A stretch of 30,231 bases of DNA from a virus. The notes below the pieces were generated by a model. The model had not been told where the DNA came from and did no database searches. It saw only the letters and a program-made list of their open reading frames with translations. Positions 1-7,526 of the stretch are shown piece after piece (positions within the stretch are counted from its first letter, which is position 1; the number at the start of each line of letters is the position of its first letter). The DNA lies in IMG/VR virus record IMGVR_UViG_3300006919_000268, positions 1 to 30,231 of that record. One strand, written 5' to 3'. Made by a program: the position numbers and the translations under genes.

Positions 1-1
1 A

Positions 2-1108
2 TTTAGAGGACAACTTTCAAATTTTTCAGTATTTGATGCTGCTTTACCAGAAACAGGAAGTGAGTCTGCTACTTCATTATTCAATAATGGAACACCTGTA
101 AATATAAGTTCTTATAGTAACTTACAAGGGTGGTGGCAGTTTAATGCTGGTAGTACTTTTGATGCTGTAGCTGGTATATGGACATCTCCAGATTCAAGTT
201 CAAATAACAATTCAGCTGTTGGTAATTTTCCAAATTCTTTTGAGAAAATGCAAGCGTCTTATCTAGTACAATCTAACTTATTAATAACACAACCTTACTC
301 AAGGTACGGACTTTCATTTGATGGAACTTCGGATTATATAGATGTAGGTAATCCAACAGAGTTGCAGTTTAGTAGTTCATTTAGTATATCTTGTTGGGCT
401 AAAATTAACAATACAGGAAACAATGCTATAATATCTAAAGATTCAAATATTAGTTCTGGTGCAGGTTATCATATAGACTTTAGAAGTGGAAATGCTATTC
501 ACGCCTGGGCATATGGTGCTAGTGATAAACTAATAGCAACTGGTTTAAGTACAGATGTTTGGTATAATATAGTATTTGTTTTTGAAAGCACAGGAGGTTC
601 TAATGGAAATCAAAGTTTATATATAAATGGTAGAACACCTTTAACAAGTAGTACTACAACTTTTGCAGCTTCAACACTTAAAAATTTAAGAATTGGAAAT
701 AGTGAAGTTCTTACTGGGTTTGATACTAATGGTGAAATTTCAAATGTATCTATTTGGAACGCTGCTTTAACAGCAGCACAAATCACAGAACTTTACAATC
801 AAGGTAAGCCTTCAAATCTTAATAATCACAGTGCTTATTCAAACCTTGTTAGCTGGTGGCAGTTAGGGGAAAACAGTTCTTTTGATGGTACTAATTGGAC
901 TGTGTTGGATAAGAAAGGAACTAACAACGGAACAAGTGCAAATATGACAGAAGCAGATTTAATAAACGGAGTTGGAACGTCTGGAAACGGTTTAAGTAAT
1001 GGAATGGGAGGAGCTGATAATATTATCGGAGACGCACCTTATAGTACAGCAAATGCAGTAAGTTATGGAATGGGCGTTGATGCAAAATCAACATCAGTAC
1101 CGAGTTAA
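2..1108 (+). CDS. LamG-domain tail fibre / receptor-binding protein, C-terminal part (5' end outside window)
   Basis: The frame is open from base 2, so the first ATG at 248 is probably internal. The window starts in the last strands of one LamG (concanavalin A-like jelly-roll) unit (GQLSNFSVFDAALPETGSES), followed by a linker with a GWWQF motif. A complete second LamG unit follows at about residues 100-280, running from GLSFDGTSDYIDVGNP through WYNIVFVFE and LYINGR to GEISNVSIWNAALTAAQ. The C-terminus has GMGGADNIIGDAPYSTANA and ends MGVDAKSTSVPS. LamG folds bind glycans, and in phages such proteins are usually fibres contacting the host surface (inference). The fragment is probably the C-terminal part of the gene that starts at 29702. 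Leucine codons here are mostly TTA and CTT, unlike the CTA-rich core genes. Confidence 0.82.
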   Translation, partial: FRGQLSNFSVFDAALPETGSESATSLFNNGTPVNISSYSNLQGWWQFNAGSTFDAVAGIWTSPDSSSNNNSAVGNFPNSFEKMQASYLVQSNLLITQPYSRYGLSFDGTSDYIDVGNPTELQFSSSFSISCWAKINNTGNNAIISKDSNISSGAGYHIDFRSGNAIHAWAYGASDKLIATGLSTDVWYNIVFVFESTGGSNGNQSLYINGRTPLTSSTTTFAASTLKNLRIGNSEVLTGFDTNGEISNVSIWNAALTAAQITELYNQGKPSNLNNHSAYSNLVSWWQLGENSSFDGTNWTVLDKKGTNNGTSANMTEADLINGVGTSGNGLSNGMGGADNIIGDAPYSTANAVSYGMGVDAKSTSVPS

Positions 1109-1129
1109 AAATATTAAATAAATAAAAAA

Positions 1130-1372
1130 ATGAGACAATACGCAGTAATAGAATTAACAGAAACAGATAAGGTAATTTTTTCACAGGTTAATCAATCTTC
1201 AGCTCAAACAATGAGACGTAATTTAGCTAATACTCAAGGCTTAATTTCGTGGAGTACAACACCTTCGTTTATTACAAATGGAAGTTTACCTATCGTAGGT
1301 GAGATAATGACTCACGAACAGGCTTTAGCTTTAATGGCAACTCCTGAATGGACAGAACCTATGCCAGAATGA
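1130..1372 (+). CDS. small protein of unknown function downstream of fibre gene
   Basis: This 80-residue protein begins MRQYAVIELTETDKVIF and ends EWTEPMPE. It starts 21 bases after the fibre stop codon behind an A-rich leader (AAATAAATAAAAAA). No membrane segment or known motif is visible. The position directly after the receptor-binding protein suggests a fibre accessory or chaperone role, but that rests on location only. Its stop codon overlaps the next start (ATGA), so it is probably co-translated with the lysis cassette. Confidence 0.7.
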   Translation: MRQYAVIELTETDKVIFSQVNQSSAQTMRRNLANTQGLISWSTTPSFITNGSLPIVGEIMTHEQALALMATPEWTEPMPE

Positions 1373-1494
1373 GAGGATTAATAGCTAAAATATATAAGCC
1401 TAAAAAAAGGCTAAAAGGTAGACATAGCAAAAATATGTCTAAAAATAAAAGTAGTAAGAATTATGTAAAACCCTATGCAAAACAGGGACGCTAA
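1369..1494 (+). CDS. very basic 41-residue protein
   Basis: The start ATG overlaps the TGA of the previous gene (ATGA at 1369-1372). The product begins MRGLIAKIYKPKKRLKGRHS and ends NYVKPYAKQGR. About a third of its residues are Lys or Arg and there is a short hydrophobic N-terminus. It may bind nucleic acid or membrane, but no family is recognised. The overlap architecture and a clean stop support a real gene although it is short. Confidence 0.6.
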   Translation: MRGLIAKIYKPKKRLKGRHSKNMSKNKSSKNYVKPYAKQGR

Positions 1495-1507
1495 AATATT
1501 ATATAAA

Positions 1508-1807
1508 ATGGAAGATCACAGTCTACTAATGGCCATAACTGCTCTAGTTGGTGGCTTAGGTATTAAACAAATTTGGGACATTATCAAAAAGAAAATGGAC
1601 ATTAACGCCAATAAAGATGCTAGGACTGATGACTTCCAAATACAGGTAATAGAACAGCTAAAAGAAAAGATAGGGGACTTAGAAAAGAAAATTGACTCAT
1701 TAATAACAGAAAACACTCACCTAAGAGAGAAGCTAGCTAGAATGGAGGAAAGACTACTTATCAACGCAAAAAAAAAAGTCAACAGGAGAAATAATGAAAC
1801 TAAGTAA
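1508..1807 (+). CDS. membrane-anchored coiled-coil protein of the lysis cassette
   Basis: I place the start at ATG 1508, giving 99 residues (MEDHSLLMAITALVGG). An earlier in-frame ATG at 1475 would run through the end of the preceding gene. Residues 5-20 form one hydrophobic segment. Residues about 40-90 are a long charged heptad-rich helix (QLKEKIGDLEKKIDSL) and the C-terminus is basic (KKKVNRRN). This is the shape of a small spanin-like or holin-accessory protein. Its position before the endolysin, overlapping it by 14 bases, supports a lysis role. I do not recognise a specific family. Confidence 0.68.
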   Translation: MEDHSLLMAITALVGGLGIKQIWDIIKKKMDINANKDARTDDFQIQVIEQLKEKIGDLEKKIDSLITENTHLREKLARMEERLLINAKKKVNRRNNETK

Positions 1808-2261
1808 AAATTTATATTTATCCGAAGTAACTAAGTCTAGAACAGCTAAAAGACTAGGTATAAGCAACGAACCAACAAAAGAACATTTAGTTAATTTACA
1901 AATACTAGCTAAAAAGATATTTCAACCTATTAGAGATTATTACGGATGTCCTATATATGTTAGTAGTGGGTATCGTAGTGAGGCTCTTAATAAAGCTATA
2001 GGTGGGAGTAAGTCATCTCAGCACTGTAAAGGACAAGCTATTGATATAGATAGAGACGCTTATAATTTACCTAGTAACGGTGAAATTTTCGAGTATATAA
2101 AAAATAATTTAGAGTTTGACCAATTAATTTGGGAGTTTGGTAGTAATACTAACCCAGACTGGGTTCACGTTAGCTATAATACAAACGGATCACAAAGAAA
2201 ACAAATCTTAGTAGCTTATAAAGATTCTAATAATAGAACTAAGTACAAATCTTATGAGTAA
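1794..2261 (+). CDS. endolysin, peptidase M15 family (M15_3-like)
   Basis: This 155-residue protein has the zinc peptidase M15 signature. SQHCKGQAIDID at residues 75-86 supplies His77 and Asp84, and WVHVSY at 123-128 supplies the third ligand His125. The SSGYRS motif at 58-62 is also typical. The family cleaves D-Ala-D-Ala or L-Ala-D-Glu type peptide bonds in peptidoglycan. No signal peptide is present, so release would depend on a holin. It is one of the few genes here with a Shine-Dalgarno-like leader (GGAG about ten bases before ATG). It overlaps the genes on both sides (14 and 8 bases), so the cassette is translationally coupled. Confidence 0.88.
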   Translation: MKLSKNLYLSEVTKSRTAKRLGISNEPTKEHLVNLQILAKKIFQPIRDYYGCPIYVSSGYRSEALNKAIGGSKSSQHCKGQAIDIDRDAYNLPSNGEIFEYIKNNLEFDQLIWEFGSNTNPDWVHVSYNTNGSQRKQILVAYKDSNNRTKYKSYE

Positions 2262-2706
2262 TAAAAAGAAATTTAAAGACACTGTAATAGGTAAATTTTT
2301 AAAAAACAAAGCTCCAAATATACTAGATATAGTAGGGGATGTATTACCAGATAAAGGAGCTTTAGGAATAGTTAAAAACCTTATAGACAAAGACGAGACT
2401 ATAGACCCTGAGACTAAAAAAGAATTACATAACCAACTAATAGAAGCCTATAAAACTGAAGTAGCAGACAGAGACTCTGCTAGAAAGAGAGAAGTAGAAA
2501 TAGCAAAGGTTAAGAAGTTCGATTTAATGTTTACTTTAACTGGTCTAGTAGGACTAGGTACTTTTGTTTTTTTAGTATATGCTATAGTATATATAACAAT
2601 CCCAGAAAACAACGAGAAAACATTTTATACTTTAATCGGTTTATGTGAAGGTATCACTTTGAGTTTATTTGGTTATTTCTATGGAAGTTCAATAAGAAAA
2701 AATTAA
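2254..2706 (+). CDS. holin-like protein with two transmembrane segments
   Basis: The 150-residue product has a soluble N-terminal half including TKKELHNQLIEAYKTEVAD and DRDSARKREVEIAK. Two hydrophobic segments follow: about 89-112 (FTLTGLVGLGTFVFLVYAIV) and 122-144 (YTLIGLCEGITLSLFGYFYG), with a basic C-terminal end. This arrangement, right after the endolysin, fits phage holins or holin-like membrane proteins common in Bacteroidota phages. It overlaps the endolysin by 8 bases. Holin is inferred from topology and position. Confidence 0.72.
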   Translation: MSNKKKFKDTVIGKFLKNKAPNILDIVGDVLPDKGALGIVKNLIDKDETIDPETKKELHNQLIEAYKTEVADRDSARKREVEIAKVKKFDLMFTLTGLVGLGTFVFLVYAIVYITIPENNEKTFYTLIGLCEGITLSLFGYFYGSSIRKN

Positions 2707-2729
2707 CTATATTTAGCTTTCTTTAAAAA

Positions 2730-3800
2730 GTGGACAAAAATAAACATCACCATAAAAGATACCAGGAAAGCGGAAAAGCTAATCCTAAATATAGATTAAA
2801 ACCAGACGAAGCCGAAATAGTAGAACAGTATAGGAGAGCTAAGTATGAATGTGAGAAAGAGAACTTAGACCCTAGTACCTTACATAGTGGCTGGATTAAA
2901 AACAAAACTGCTAGTCTTTACTTTAAACTACCTAAAGCTACAGAGCTAGACTTTAAAAAATTAAGTAAAGAATTAATAGAAGAGCTAAAAGAATACAGTC
3001 CTAAATACCCTAAAATAGATAGGATTAAATACAAAGATAGTCACTTACTATTTATGTGTCCGTCAGATTTACATATAGGAAAGTTATGTAAGTCTTTTGT
3101 AAGTGGAGAGGAGTATAATAATCAAATAGCAGTTACTAGAGCCTTAGAAGGGGTGAGAGGCTGTTTAAACAAAGCTCAAGGGTTTAACATAGATAAGACT
3201 ATTTTACTATTATCTGGGGACTTATTGCACGTTGATAATTTTGACAATACTACTAAGAGAGGTACTAAACAAAACGAGGTAGATGGATTATTAAGCGATC
3301 ACTTCCAAATAGCTAAGAGGTTAATGGTATCTATTATAGAGATGCTACTAGAAGTTAGTACTGTTCACGTAATGTTCACACCAGGAAATCACGATAACAC
3401 TATCGGCTGGCTAGTAGCTGAAATATTAGCAGTATGGTTTAGACATAATAAAGACGTTACTTTTGATGTTAGTTTACAAATGAGAAAGTATTATAAATAT
3501 AAAACTAATCTAATTAGTAGCTGTCATAGTCATAAAATAAAAGCTGAAACCCTACCTATGATAGTAGCAGACGAGTGTAAATTTTGGAGTGAGACTAAGT
3601 ATAGATATATGTTTACTCAGCATATACATCACAAAGTTAGTAAACAATTTCCAGGTCTTTGGGTCGAGTCTCTTATGTCACCTACGGAAGCTGACATATA
3701 TCACCATACCTCTGGTTATCAAAGTTCTAATAACAAAGCTATAGAGGCTTTTTTGTTTAGTGAGTTCGGACAAGTCGCTAGACTTACTCATCTATTTTAA
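2730..3800 (+). CDS. calcineurin-like metallophosphoesterase with N-terminal extension
   Basis: The reading starts with GTG at 2730 and gives 356 residues. The metallophosphoesterase motifs are in order: SDLH (112-115), GDLLH (163-167), GNHD (219-222), CHSH (265-268) and QHIHH (297-301). Together they form the two-metal site of phosphodiesterases such as the SbcD/Mre11 relatives. The first 100 residues are an extension with a DEAEIVEQYRR helix and no recognised domain. In phages such enzymes are thought to act in DNA processing or degradation, but the substrate cannot be read from sequence. It is the last gene before a weak terminator and a regulatory gap. Confidence 0.85.
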   Translation: MDKNKHHHKRYQESGKANPKYRLKPDEAEIVEQYRRAKYECEKENLDPSTLHSGWIKNKTASLYFKLPKATELDFKKLSKELIEELKEYSPKYPKIDRIKYKDSHLLFMCPSDLHIGKLCKSFVSGEEYNNQIAVTRALEGVRGCLNKAQGFNIDKTILLLSGDLLHVDNFDNTTKRGTKQNEVDGLLSDHFQIAKRLMVSIIEMLLEVSTVHVMFTPGNHDNTIGWLVAEILAVWFRHNKDVTFDVSLQMRKYYKYKTNLISSCHSHKIKAETLPMIVADECKFWSETKYRYMFTQHIHHKVSKQFPGLWVESLMSPTEADIYHHTSGYQSSNNKAIEAFLFSEFGQVARLTHLF

Positions 3801-3820
3801 ATATAATTATATTTTTTTTT
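3799..3820 (+). terminator. weak AT-only hairpin plus T-run after metallophosphoesterase
   Basis: AAATATAATTATATTT (3799-3814) is a perfect 16-base palindrome overlapping the stop codon and running into a run of T residues to 3820. The stem is only A-T pairs, so terminator strength is doubtful. Confidence 0.35.
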
Positions 3821-3830
3821 AGTCTTTTTG

Positions 3831-3860
3831 TTGTTTGTATTATATTTATATATATATTTA
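3831..3860 (+). promoter_or_regulatory. candidate promoter of the early region
   Basis: TTG at 3831-3833 is followed 19 bases later by TATATTTA (3853-3860). This is one mismatch from the Bacteroidota -7 consensus TAnnTTTG and has near-usual spacing. It lies 27 bases before the start of the ribbon-helix-helix gene. The arms TTTGTA (3834-3839) and TACAAA (3859-3864) form an inverted repeat around it and could be an operator. Confidence 0.35.
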
Positions 3861-3886
3861 CAAAACAAACATTTAAAATAAATACA

Positions 3887-4045
3887 ATGTCAAAGACAAT
3901 AAACTACACAACTAGGACCTTCTATGTGCCAGCTGAGAGGATGGACACTTTAATAGAATTCCAGGAAAAATGCAGAGCTAACGGTCACAAATCTTATAGC
4001 TCAGTAATGTTACAACTAATGGAGGATTATAATAAAAACAATTAA
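3887..4045 (+). CDS. ribbon-helix-helix (Arc/CopG-like) DNA-binding protein
   Basis: This 52-residue protein starts MSKTINYTTRTFYVPAERMD. It has the RHH layout: a short strand (RTFYVPAER), helix A (DTLIEFQEKCRANG), then SYSSVMLQLMEDYNK as helix B. RHH proteins dimerise and insert the paired strand into the major groove, usually as repressors. It is first in the early gene block, directly after the AT-rich regulatory gap. Autoregulation at the inverted repeat 3834-3864 is therefore plausible. The leader is A-rich (AAATAAATACA) with no Shine-Dalgarno. Confidence 0.68.
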   Translation: MSKTINYTTRTFYVPAERMDTLIEFQEKCRANGHKSYSSVMLQLMEDYNKNN

Positions 4046-4047
4046 GT

Positions 4048-4356
4048 ATGCAATCTAATATATATTATAACTCCCATAATGATTATTTAGAACACTGGGA
4101 GCGTCACGAAAGACATAACTTTCTGAGCCAAAGGTTACTTAATATTATTATACAGGCTAACTGGAATAAAAGAGTAATATGTAGATTTTACTTAACTAAT
4201 AATGATATAGAAATACATCAAAATAGATTTGGACGTTATATAGCAGTAGTAGAGACTATAGCTAAAGAAATGAAACAACTAAACATTAATTACGACGAAA
4301 AAAGAATAATTAAGATAATTAATATACTAACCAAAATACAACAATATGACAACTAA
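4048..4356 (+). CDS. hypothetical protein, early region
   Basis: The 102-residue product begins MQSNIYYNSHNDYLEHWERH. It is rich in Asn, Ile, His and Tyr and predicted mostly helical, with no recognised motif. It starts two bases after the RHH gene and overlaps the annealing-protein gene by 11 bases, so it belongs to the same transcript. A link to recombination is suggested by position only. Confidence 0.65.
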   Translation: MQSNIYYNSHNDYLEHWERHERHNFLSQRLLNIIIQANWNKRVICRFYLTNNDIEIHQNRFGRYIAVVETIAKEMKQLNINYDEKRIIKIINILTKIQQYDN

Positions 4357-4699
4357 TAGACTAAAGACTGTAGACATAAAAGGAAAATCTTATGTAACAG
4401 TAAACGAAAGAATTAAATACTTTAGAGAAAAATTTACTGGTTATTGCTTAACTTCAGAAATAACTCACATTAATGACAACGGAGTTATAATAAGATCTAG
4501 TATAATAAACGACAAAGGAGTAGAGGTAGCTAGTGGGTACGCTCACGAAAAGCAAAACTCTAGTTTTATAAATAAGACTTCATTTATAGAAAACTGTGAG
4601 ACTAGTAGCTGGGGTCGATGCTTAGCTAATTTTGGAATAGGAGTAGATAGTAATGTAGCTAGTGCTGATGAGGTCGCTAACGCAATTAAAAATCAATAA
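4346..4699 (+). CDS. single-strand annealing protein, Rad52/ERF-like
   Basis: This 117-residue protein carries the typical block NKTSFIENCETSSWGRCLA (76-94), matching the TS-x-IEN-x-ETS-x-x-GRxLA signature of ERF/Rad52-superfamily phage annealing proteins. GYAHE (64-68) matches the preceding conserved strand. It is short for the family, covering just the core domain. The usual role is annealing complementary single strands during phage recombination and replication. A YqaJ-type exonuclease follows one gene later, which makes the classic annealase plus exonuclease pair. The exact subfamily is uncertain. Confidence 0.72.
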   Translation: MTTNRLKTVDIKGKSYVTVNERIKYFREKFTGYCLTSEITHINDNGVIIRSSIINDKGVEVASGYAHEKQNSSFINKTSFIENCETSSWGRCLANFGIGVDSNVASADEVANAIKNQ

Positions 4700-4701
4700 T
4701 T

Positions 4702-4905
4702 ATGACAATATTTGACCACATAGAAAATATAAAAAACCAGTGCGAAATGATTTTAAAAGAATTAGAAAAGGAAAAATCCGCTTACGACTACTGGATAGAA
4801 GATAATAAAAAAGAACAAAACGAATTTTTAGAGGATTTATATACTGATATAGACGCTAAAAAATTATACAACAAAATAAACAATAAAGAAGATGACACTA
4901 TTTAA
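4702..4905 (+). CDS. small helical protein between annealase and exonuclease
   Basis: The 67-residue product begins MTIFDHIENIKNQCEMILKE and is almost wholly charged helix, probably coiled coil, with an acidic C-terminus (NNKEDDTI). It starts two bases after the annealase stop and overlaps the exonuclease by 14 bases. No motif is recognised. A structural partner of the recombination pair is possible. Confidence 0.6.
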   Translation: MTIFDHIENIKNQCEMILKELEKEKSAYDYWIEDNKKEQNEFLEDLYTDIDAKKLYNKINNKEDDTI

Positions 4906-5542
4906 AATAAGATGTTCAGCTATAGGACAGATTATGTCTAATCCTAGAAGTAAAAAAGAATATCTATCTAAGACTACTGCTAGCTATTGCGAGGAGTGGC
5001 TAAAAGAACAAATCTACGGACGTAAAAAAGAATTTACTAGTAAATACACTGACAAAGGTAATATAGTAGAACAAAGCTCTTTAGACTTTGTAGCTAGTGA
5101 GTTAGGTTATGGTAGTTTAGTTAAGAATGAAAAGTCTTTTGAAAATGAATTTTTAACTGGCACACCAGACGCAATATTAGAAGATCATATAATAGACGTA
5201 AAAAATAGCTGGGACTGTTTTACTTTTCCTCTTTTCTTTAATAACGTTCCTAACAAAGCCTATTACTGGCAAGCTCAAGGTTATTTAGCTTTGACTGGAT
5301 TAGATTCTTATAAGTTAATTTATACGCTTATGGACACTCCAGACGAGCTAATTAAAAAAGAGTATTTTAATAGTAATTTAGACTATGATACATTTGCTAA
5401 ACAGTATAAGTATTCTAGTATAGATTCTAAGTATAGGATTAAAGTATTTGAAATAGAAAGAAACGATACTGATATAGACCAAATTTACACTAGAGTAGTA
5501 GAGTGTAGAGAACATATAAACAACATAACCTATAAACTATGA
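4892..5542 (+). CDS. YqaJ/lambda-exonuclease-like PD-(D/E)XK recombinase nuclease
   Basis: The 216-residue protein has the order of residues seen in YqaJ exonucleases: Glu60 in GNIVEQ, GTPD (90-93) with Asp93, DVK (102-104) with Lys104, and the Q motif QAQGYL (127-132). Such enzymes digest one strand of a duplex end 5' to 3', leaving a tail for the annealing protein. With the Rad52-like protein at 4346 it makes a Red-type recombination module. The acidic residue and Lys of the PD-DXK core are both visible, so it is probably active. Confidence 0.82.
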   Translation: MTLFKIRCSAIGQIMSNPRSKKEYLSKTTASYCEEWLKEQIYGRKKEFTSKYTDKGNIVEQSSLDFVASELGYGSLVKNEKSFENEFLTGTPDAILEDHIIDVKNSWDCFTFPLFFNNVPNKAYYWQAQGYLALTGLDSYKLIYTLMDTPDELIKKEYFNSNLDYDTFAKQYKYSSIDSKYRIKVFEIERNDTDIDQIYTRVVECREHINNITYKL

Positions 5543-5673
5543 GTATATATAATCAAATTTTCGACACTTATCGAATAGAACAACAAAAAATAAAAGACGC
5601 TATTAAATTATTAGAAAAAAATAGCTATATAGTAATGACAAAGGAAGATTATTCTAAAATAAATAATAAATAA
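5539..5673 (+). CDS. small hypothetical protein (44 residues)
   Basis: The start overlaps the exonuclease stop (ATGA at 5539-5542). The product begins MSIYNQIFDTYRIEQQKIKD and is a single charged helix followed by SYIVMTKEDYSKINNK. It ends one base before the ParB-like gene. No family is recognised; the tight packing on both sides argues for a real gene. Confidence 0.55.
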   Translation: MSIYNQIFDTYRIEQQKIKDAIKLLEKNSYIVMTKEDYSKINNK

Positions 5674-5674
5674 A

Positions 5675-6448
5675 ATGAAAAATACAACAACAGACAACGA
5701 GCTTAAAAGAGGAGTTTTTAAGCCTTACTATTTAATTAGTGATTTAAAACCAGCTAAAGTAAATAGAGATTTATATAGCAAACACGCTGAGAATTTTAAA
5801 CATAAATTAAAACAAAACGACTGGCTAAGTCCAGTAATAATTTCTAATAAAGGTGATGTAATAGAGGGACACCATAGAATAGAGTCAGCTAAGTTGCTAG
5901 GACAGTCAACAGTCCCAGCTTATATAGTTAGTTGGATTAATACTAATGTTGAAAAGGATCACTTAAATTGTATTATAAGCCTTAACAACGGTAACAGAGC
6001 CTGGAATACTTTAGACTATTTAAAAGCGTTTGCTAGAGAAAATAATGACTATAAAATAGTATATGATTCTTACAAAGCAAATTCTAATAATATATCTGTA
6101 GGCAATATAGTACACTGTTATTTCACTTATAAGCCAGGATATAATGATAATTTTAAAAAGGGATTAGCTAAAATTAATGACAAAAATTTCGGAGATTATT
6201 TAGTAAATAAATTTTCTTACTTAAATAAAGAATACGGTAAAAATAAAATAGCTGCCTATTGTGTTAGAGAGTTAATTTATGTAGCTTATGTTAAAGCTAA
6301 AAAAGATAAAAAAACTATAAATTTTTTATTTAAAAAGTATGAAGAGATGGCTAAAACAGACCACCCTTCAATAACTTCAATTAATAAATTTAAGCCTTTA
6401 ATGGAATTATACTTAAATGAGTATAATATGATAATCACAAATAAATAA
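5675..6448 (+). CDS. ParB/Srx-fold N-terminal domain protein
   Basis: This 257-residue protein has the ParB-type box GHHRIESAKLLG (65-76), following strands LSPVIISNKGDVIE. The Gly-His-His-Arg core matches the nucleotide-binding loop of ParB/Srx domains. A second conserved-looking block is SLNNGNRAWNTLDYLKAF (about 102-119). The C-terminal half is Lys-rich helix with no identified DNA-binding domain. In phages these proteins often sit in replication or recombination clusters and some are nucleases or CTP-dependent clamps; which applies here is unknown. It lies between the recombination pair and the SSB-like gene. Confidence 0.72.
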   Translation: MKNTTTDNELKRGVFKPYYLISDLKPAKVNRDLYSKHAENFKHKLKQNDWLSPVIISNKGDVIEGHHRIESAKLLGQSTVPAYIVSWINTNVEKDHLNCIISLNNGNRAWNTLDYLKAFARENNDYKIVYDSYKANSNNISVGNIVHCYFTYKPGYNDNFKKGLAKINDKNFGDYLVNKFSYLNKEYGKNKIAAYCVRELIYVAYVKAKKDKKTINFLFKKYEEMAKTDHPSITSINKFKPLMELYLNEYNMIITNK

Positions 6449-6454
6449 ATAAAA

Positions 6455-6724
6455 ATGGAAAAACAAAAAACAGTTTACTGCGGTGGCGGTAATAAAAGAA
6501 GCGACAATTGGCTTACAGTAACAGTACACTTAGACAAAGCAAAAGAACATATATTTGACTATAAAGGTAATAAGTATCTAAAGCTAAATATAAACGTTAA
6601 GGACCAGGCGGACCAATACGGGAAAGACGTTAGTTTGAGCGTTAATACATACCAGCCAGAAAAGGAACAAACACAACAGAAAGTAGCTGCTCCAGTAGAA
6701 GAGTCTGATGATTTACCCTTTTAG
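6455..6724 (+). CDS. short SSB-like protein with DDLPF C-terminal tip
   Basis: The 89-residue product ends EESDDLPF, the acidic-hydrophobic tip by which bacterial SSB recruits SSB-interacting proteins. A flexible Gln/Glu-rich linker (QPEKEQTQQKVAAPVEE) precedes the tip, as in SSB. The N-terminal 60 residues form a beta-rich body (DNWLTVTVHL, KYLKLNINVKDQ, DVSLSVNTYQ), which could be a minimal OB fold. It is shorter than a canonical OB domain of about 110 residues. Position in the recombination/replication block supports ssDNA binding. The function is inferred from the tail and context. Confidence 0.65.
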   Translation: MEKQKTVYCGGGNKRSDNWLTVTVHLDKAKEHIFDYKGNKYLKLNINVKDQADQYGKDVSLSVNTYQPEKEQTQQKVAAPVEESDDLPF

Positions 6725-6778
6725 AGTAGATCATATTATAAATGAATTTAAAAAAAACGATATAATTTTTTATAAAAA

Positions 6779-7099
6779 ATGAATTCAGACTATATATATA
6801 ATCACATTTTAGGAGATAAGGAAAGAAGCCTTATCTCCATTTATTTAATTAAGGGAAAACCTTTTGAATATATTTCTAATAGGTACGGATTATCTAGAGC
6901 TTTTATAAAATCTAATTTATGGCAGGACATACTAAATATTAAAATGGTCCACTTGAATAATAAAAATACTGCTTATTATGAAGACGAAATGTCATACGGA
7001 GCTTTAGAATTAAGCTATAATTTTGAAGATTTAAACGCTAATGAAATAAAAGCCTATAATAATTACAAAGAAAAAAACACTGCTTACTATGAAATCTAA
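6779..7099 (+). CDS. hypothetical protein with helix-turn-helix-like N-terminal half
   Basis: The 106-residue protein begins MNSDYIYNHILGDKERSLIS. Residues about 17-46 read as a sigma-region-4-like helix-turn-helix (IYLIKGKPFEYISNRYGLSR). The C-terminal half is acidic and contains KNTAYYE twice (about residues 62-68 and 99-105). It follows a 54-base AT-rich gap with a TATAAT-like element, so it may have its own start site. The HTH reading is tentative. Confidence 0.55.
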   Translation: MNSDYIYNHILGDKERSLISIYLIKGKPFEYISNRYGLSRAFIKSNLWQDILNIKMVHLNNKNTAYYEDEMSYGALELSYNFEDLNANEIKAYNNYKEKNTAYYEI

Positions 7100-7526
7100 T
7101 TTAACTGAAGAGCAAAAAGTATTATTATCAATAGAATATTTTAATAATAAATATAATTTGAATTTAGTTAAGACAGCTAGTAATTTTAGTATGTGGGATT
7201 GTCAAAGTGATAAATTAATAATAGAATTTAAGTTTAGAAATAAATTTTATGAGAATAAATATATACAAATAGATAAATTTTTATCCTTAATTATGGCAGC
7301 TGAGTACTATTCTAAAACACCTTACTATTGTGTTAAAGACGAGAAAGGCTATTTTTTTTATAACTTAGAAGAGCAAAGAACAAACCTTTTAGAGTCTAAG
7401 ATCATAACTCAAAGAGTAAGTTATCAAACAGACTTTAACAAAAATAACAAAATAAATAAATATTTTTATCAATTAAAACCAACACAACAAACACAAATAA
7501 ATGAGCGAAGAACTACCTTACTTTAA
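7089..7526 (+). CDS. small PD-(D/E)XK-like protein
   Basis: The 145-residue product has the sequence MWDCQSDKLIIEFKFRNKF at about residues 35-53. An Asp followed by a strand with Glu-x-Lys is the core of PD-(D/E)XK nucleases, and the next helix (YIQIDKFLSLIMAAEYY) fits the fold. The C-terminal 45 residues are Asn/Lys/Gln-rich and probably disordered. It overlaps the replication initiator by 26 bases. A nuclease role is plausible, but the motif alone is weak evidence. Confidence 0.5.
   Translation: MKSNLTEEQKVLLSIEYFNNKYNLNLVKTASNFSMWDCQSDKLIIEFKFRNKFYENKYIQIDKFLSLIMAAEYYSKTPYYCVKDEKGYFFYNLEEQRTNLLESKIITQRVSYQTDFNKNNKINKYFYQLKPTQQTQINERRTTLL

Noticed and set aside
1475-1507. Upstream ATG for the coiled-coil lysis protein
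   Set aside because: It would overlap the end of the preceding 41-residue gene and add a non-hydrophobic leader before the membrane segment; ATG 1508 follows an A-rich leader.
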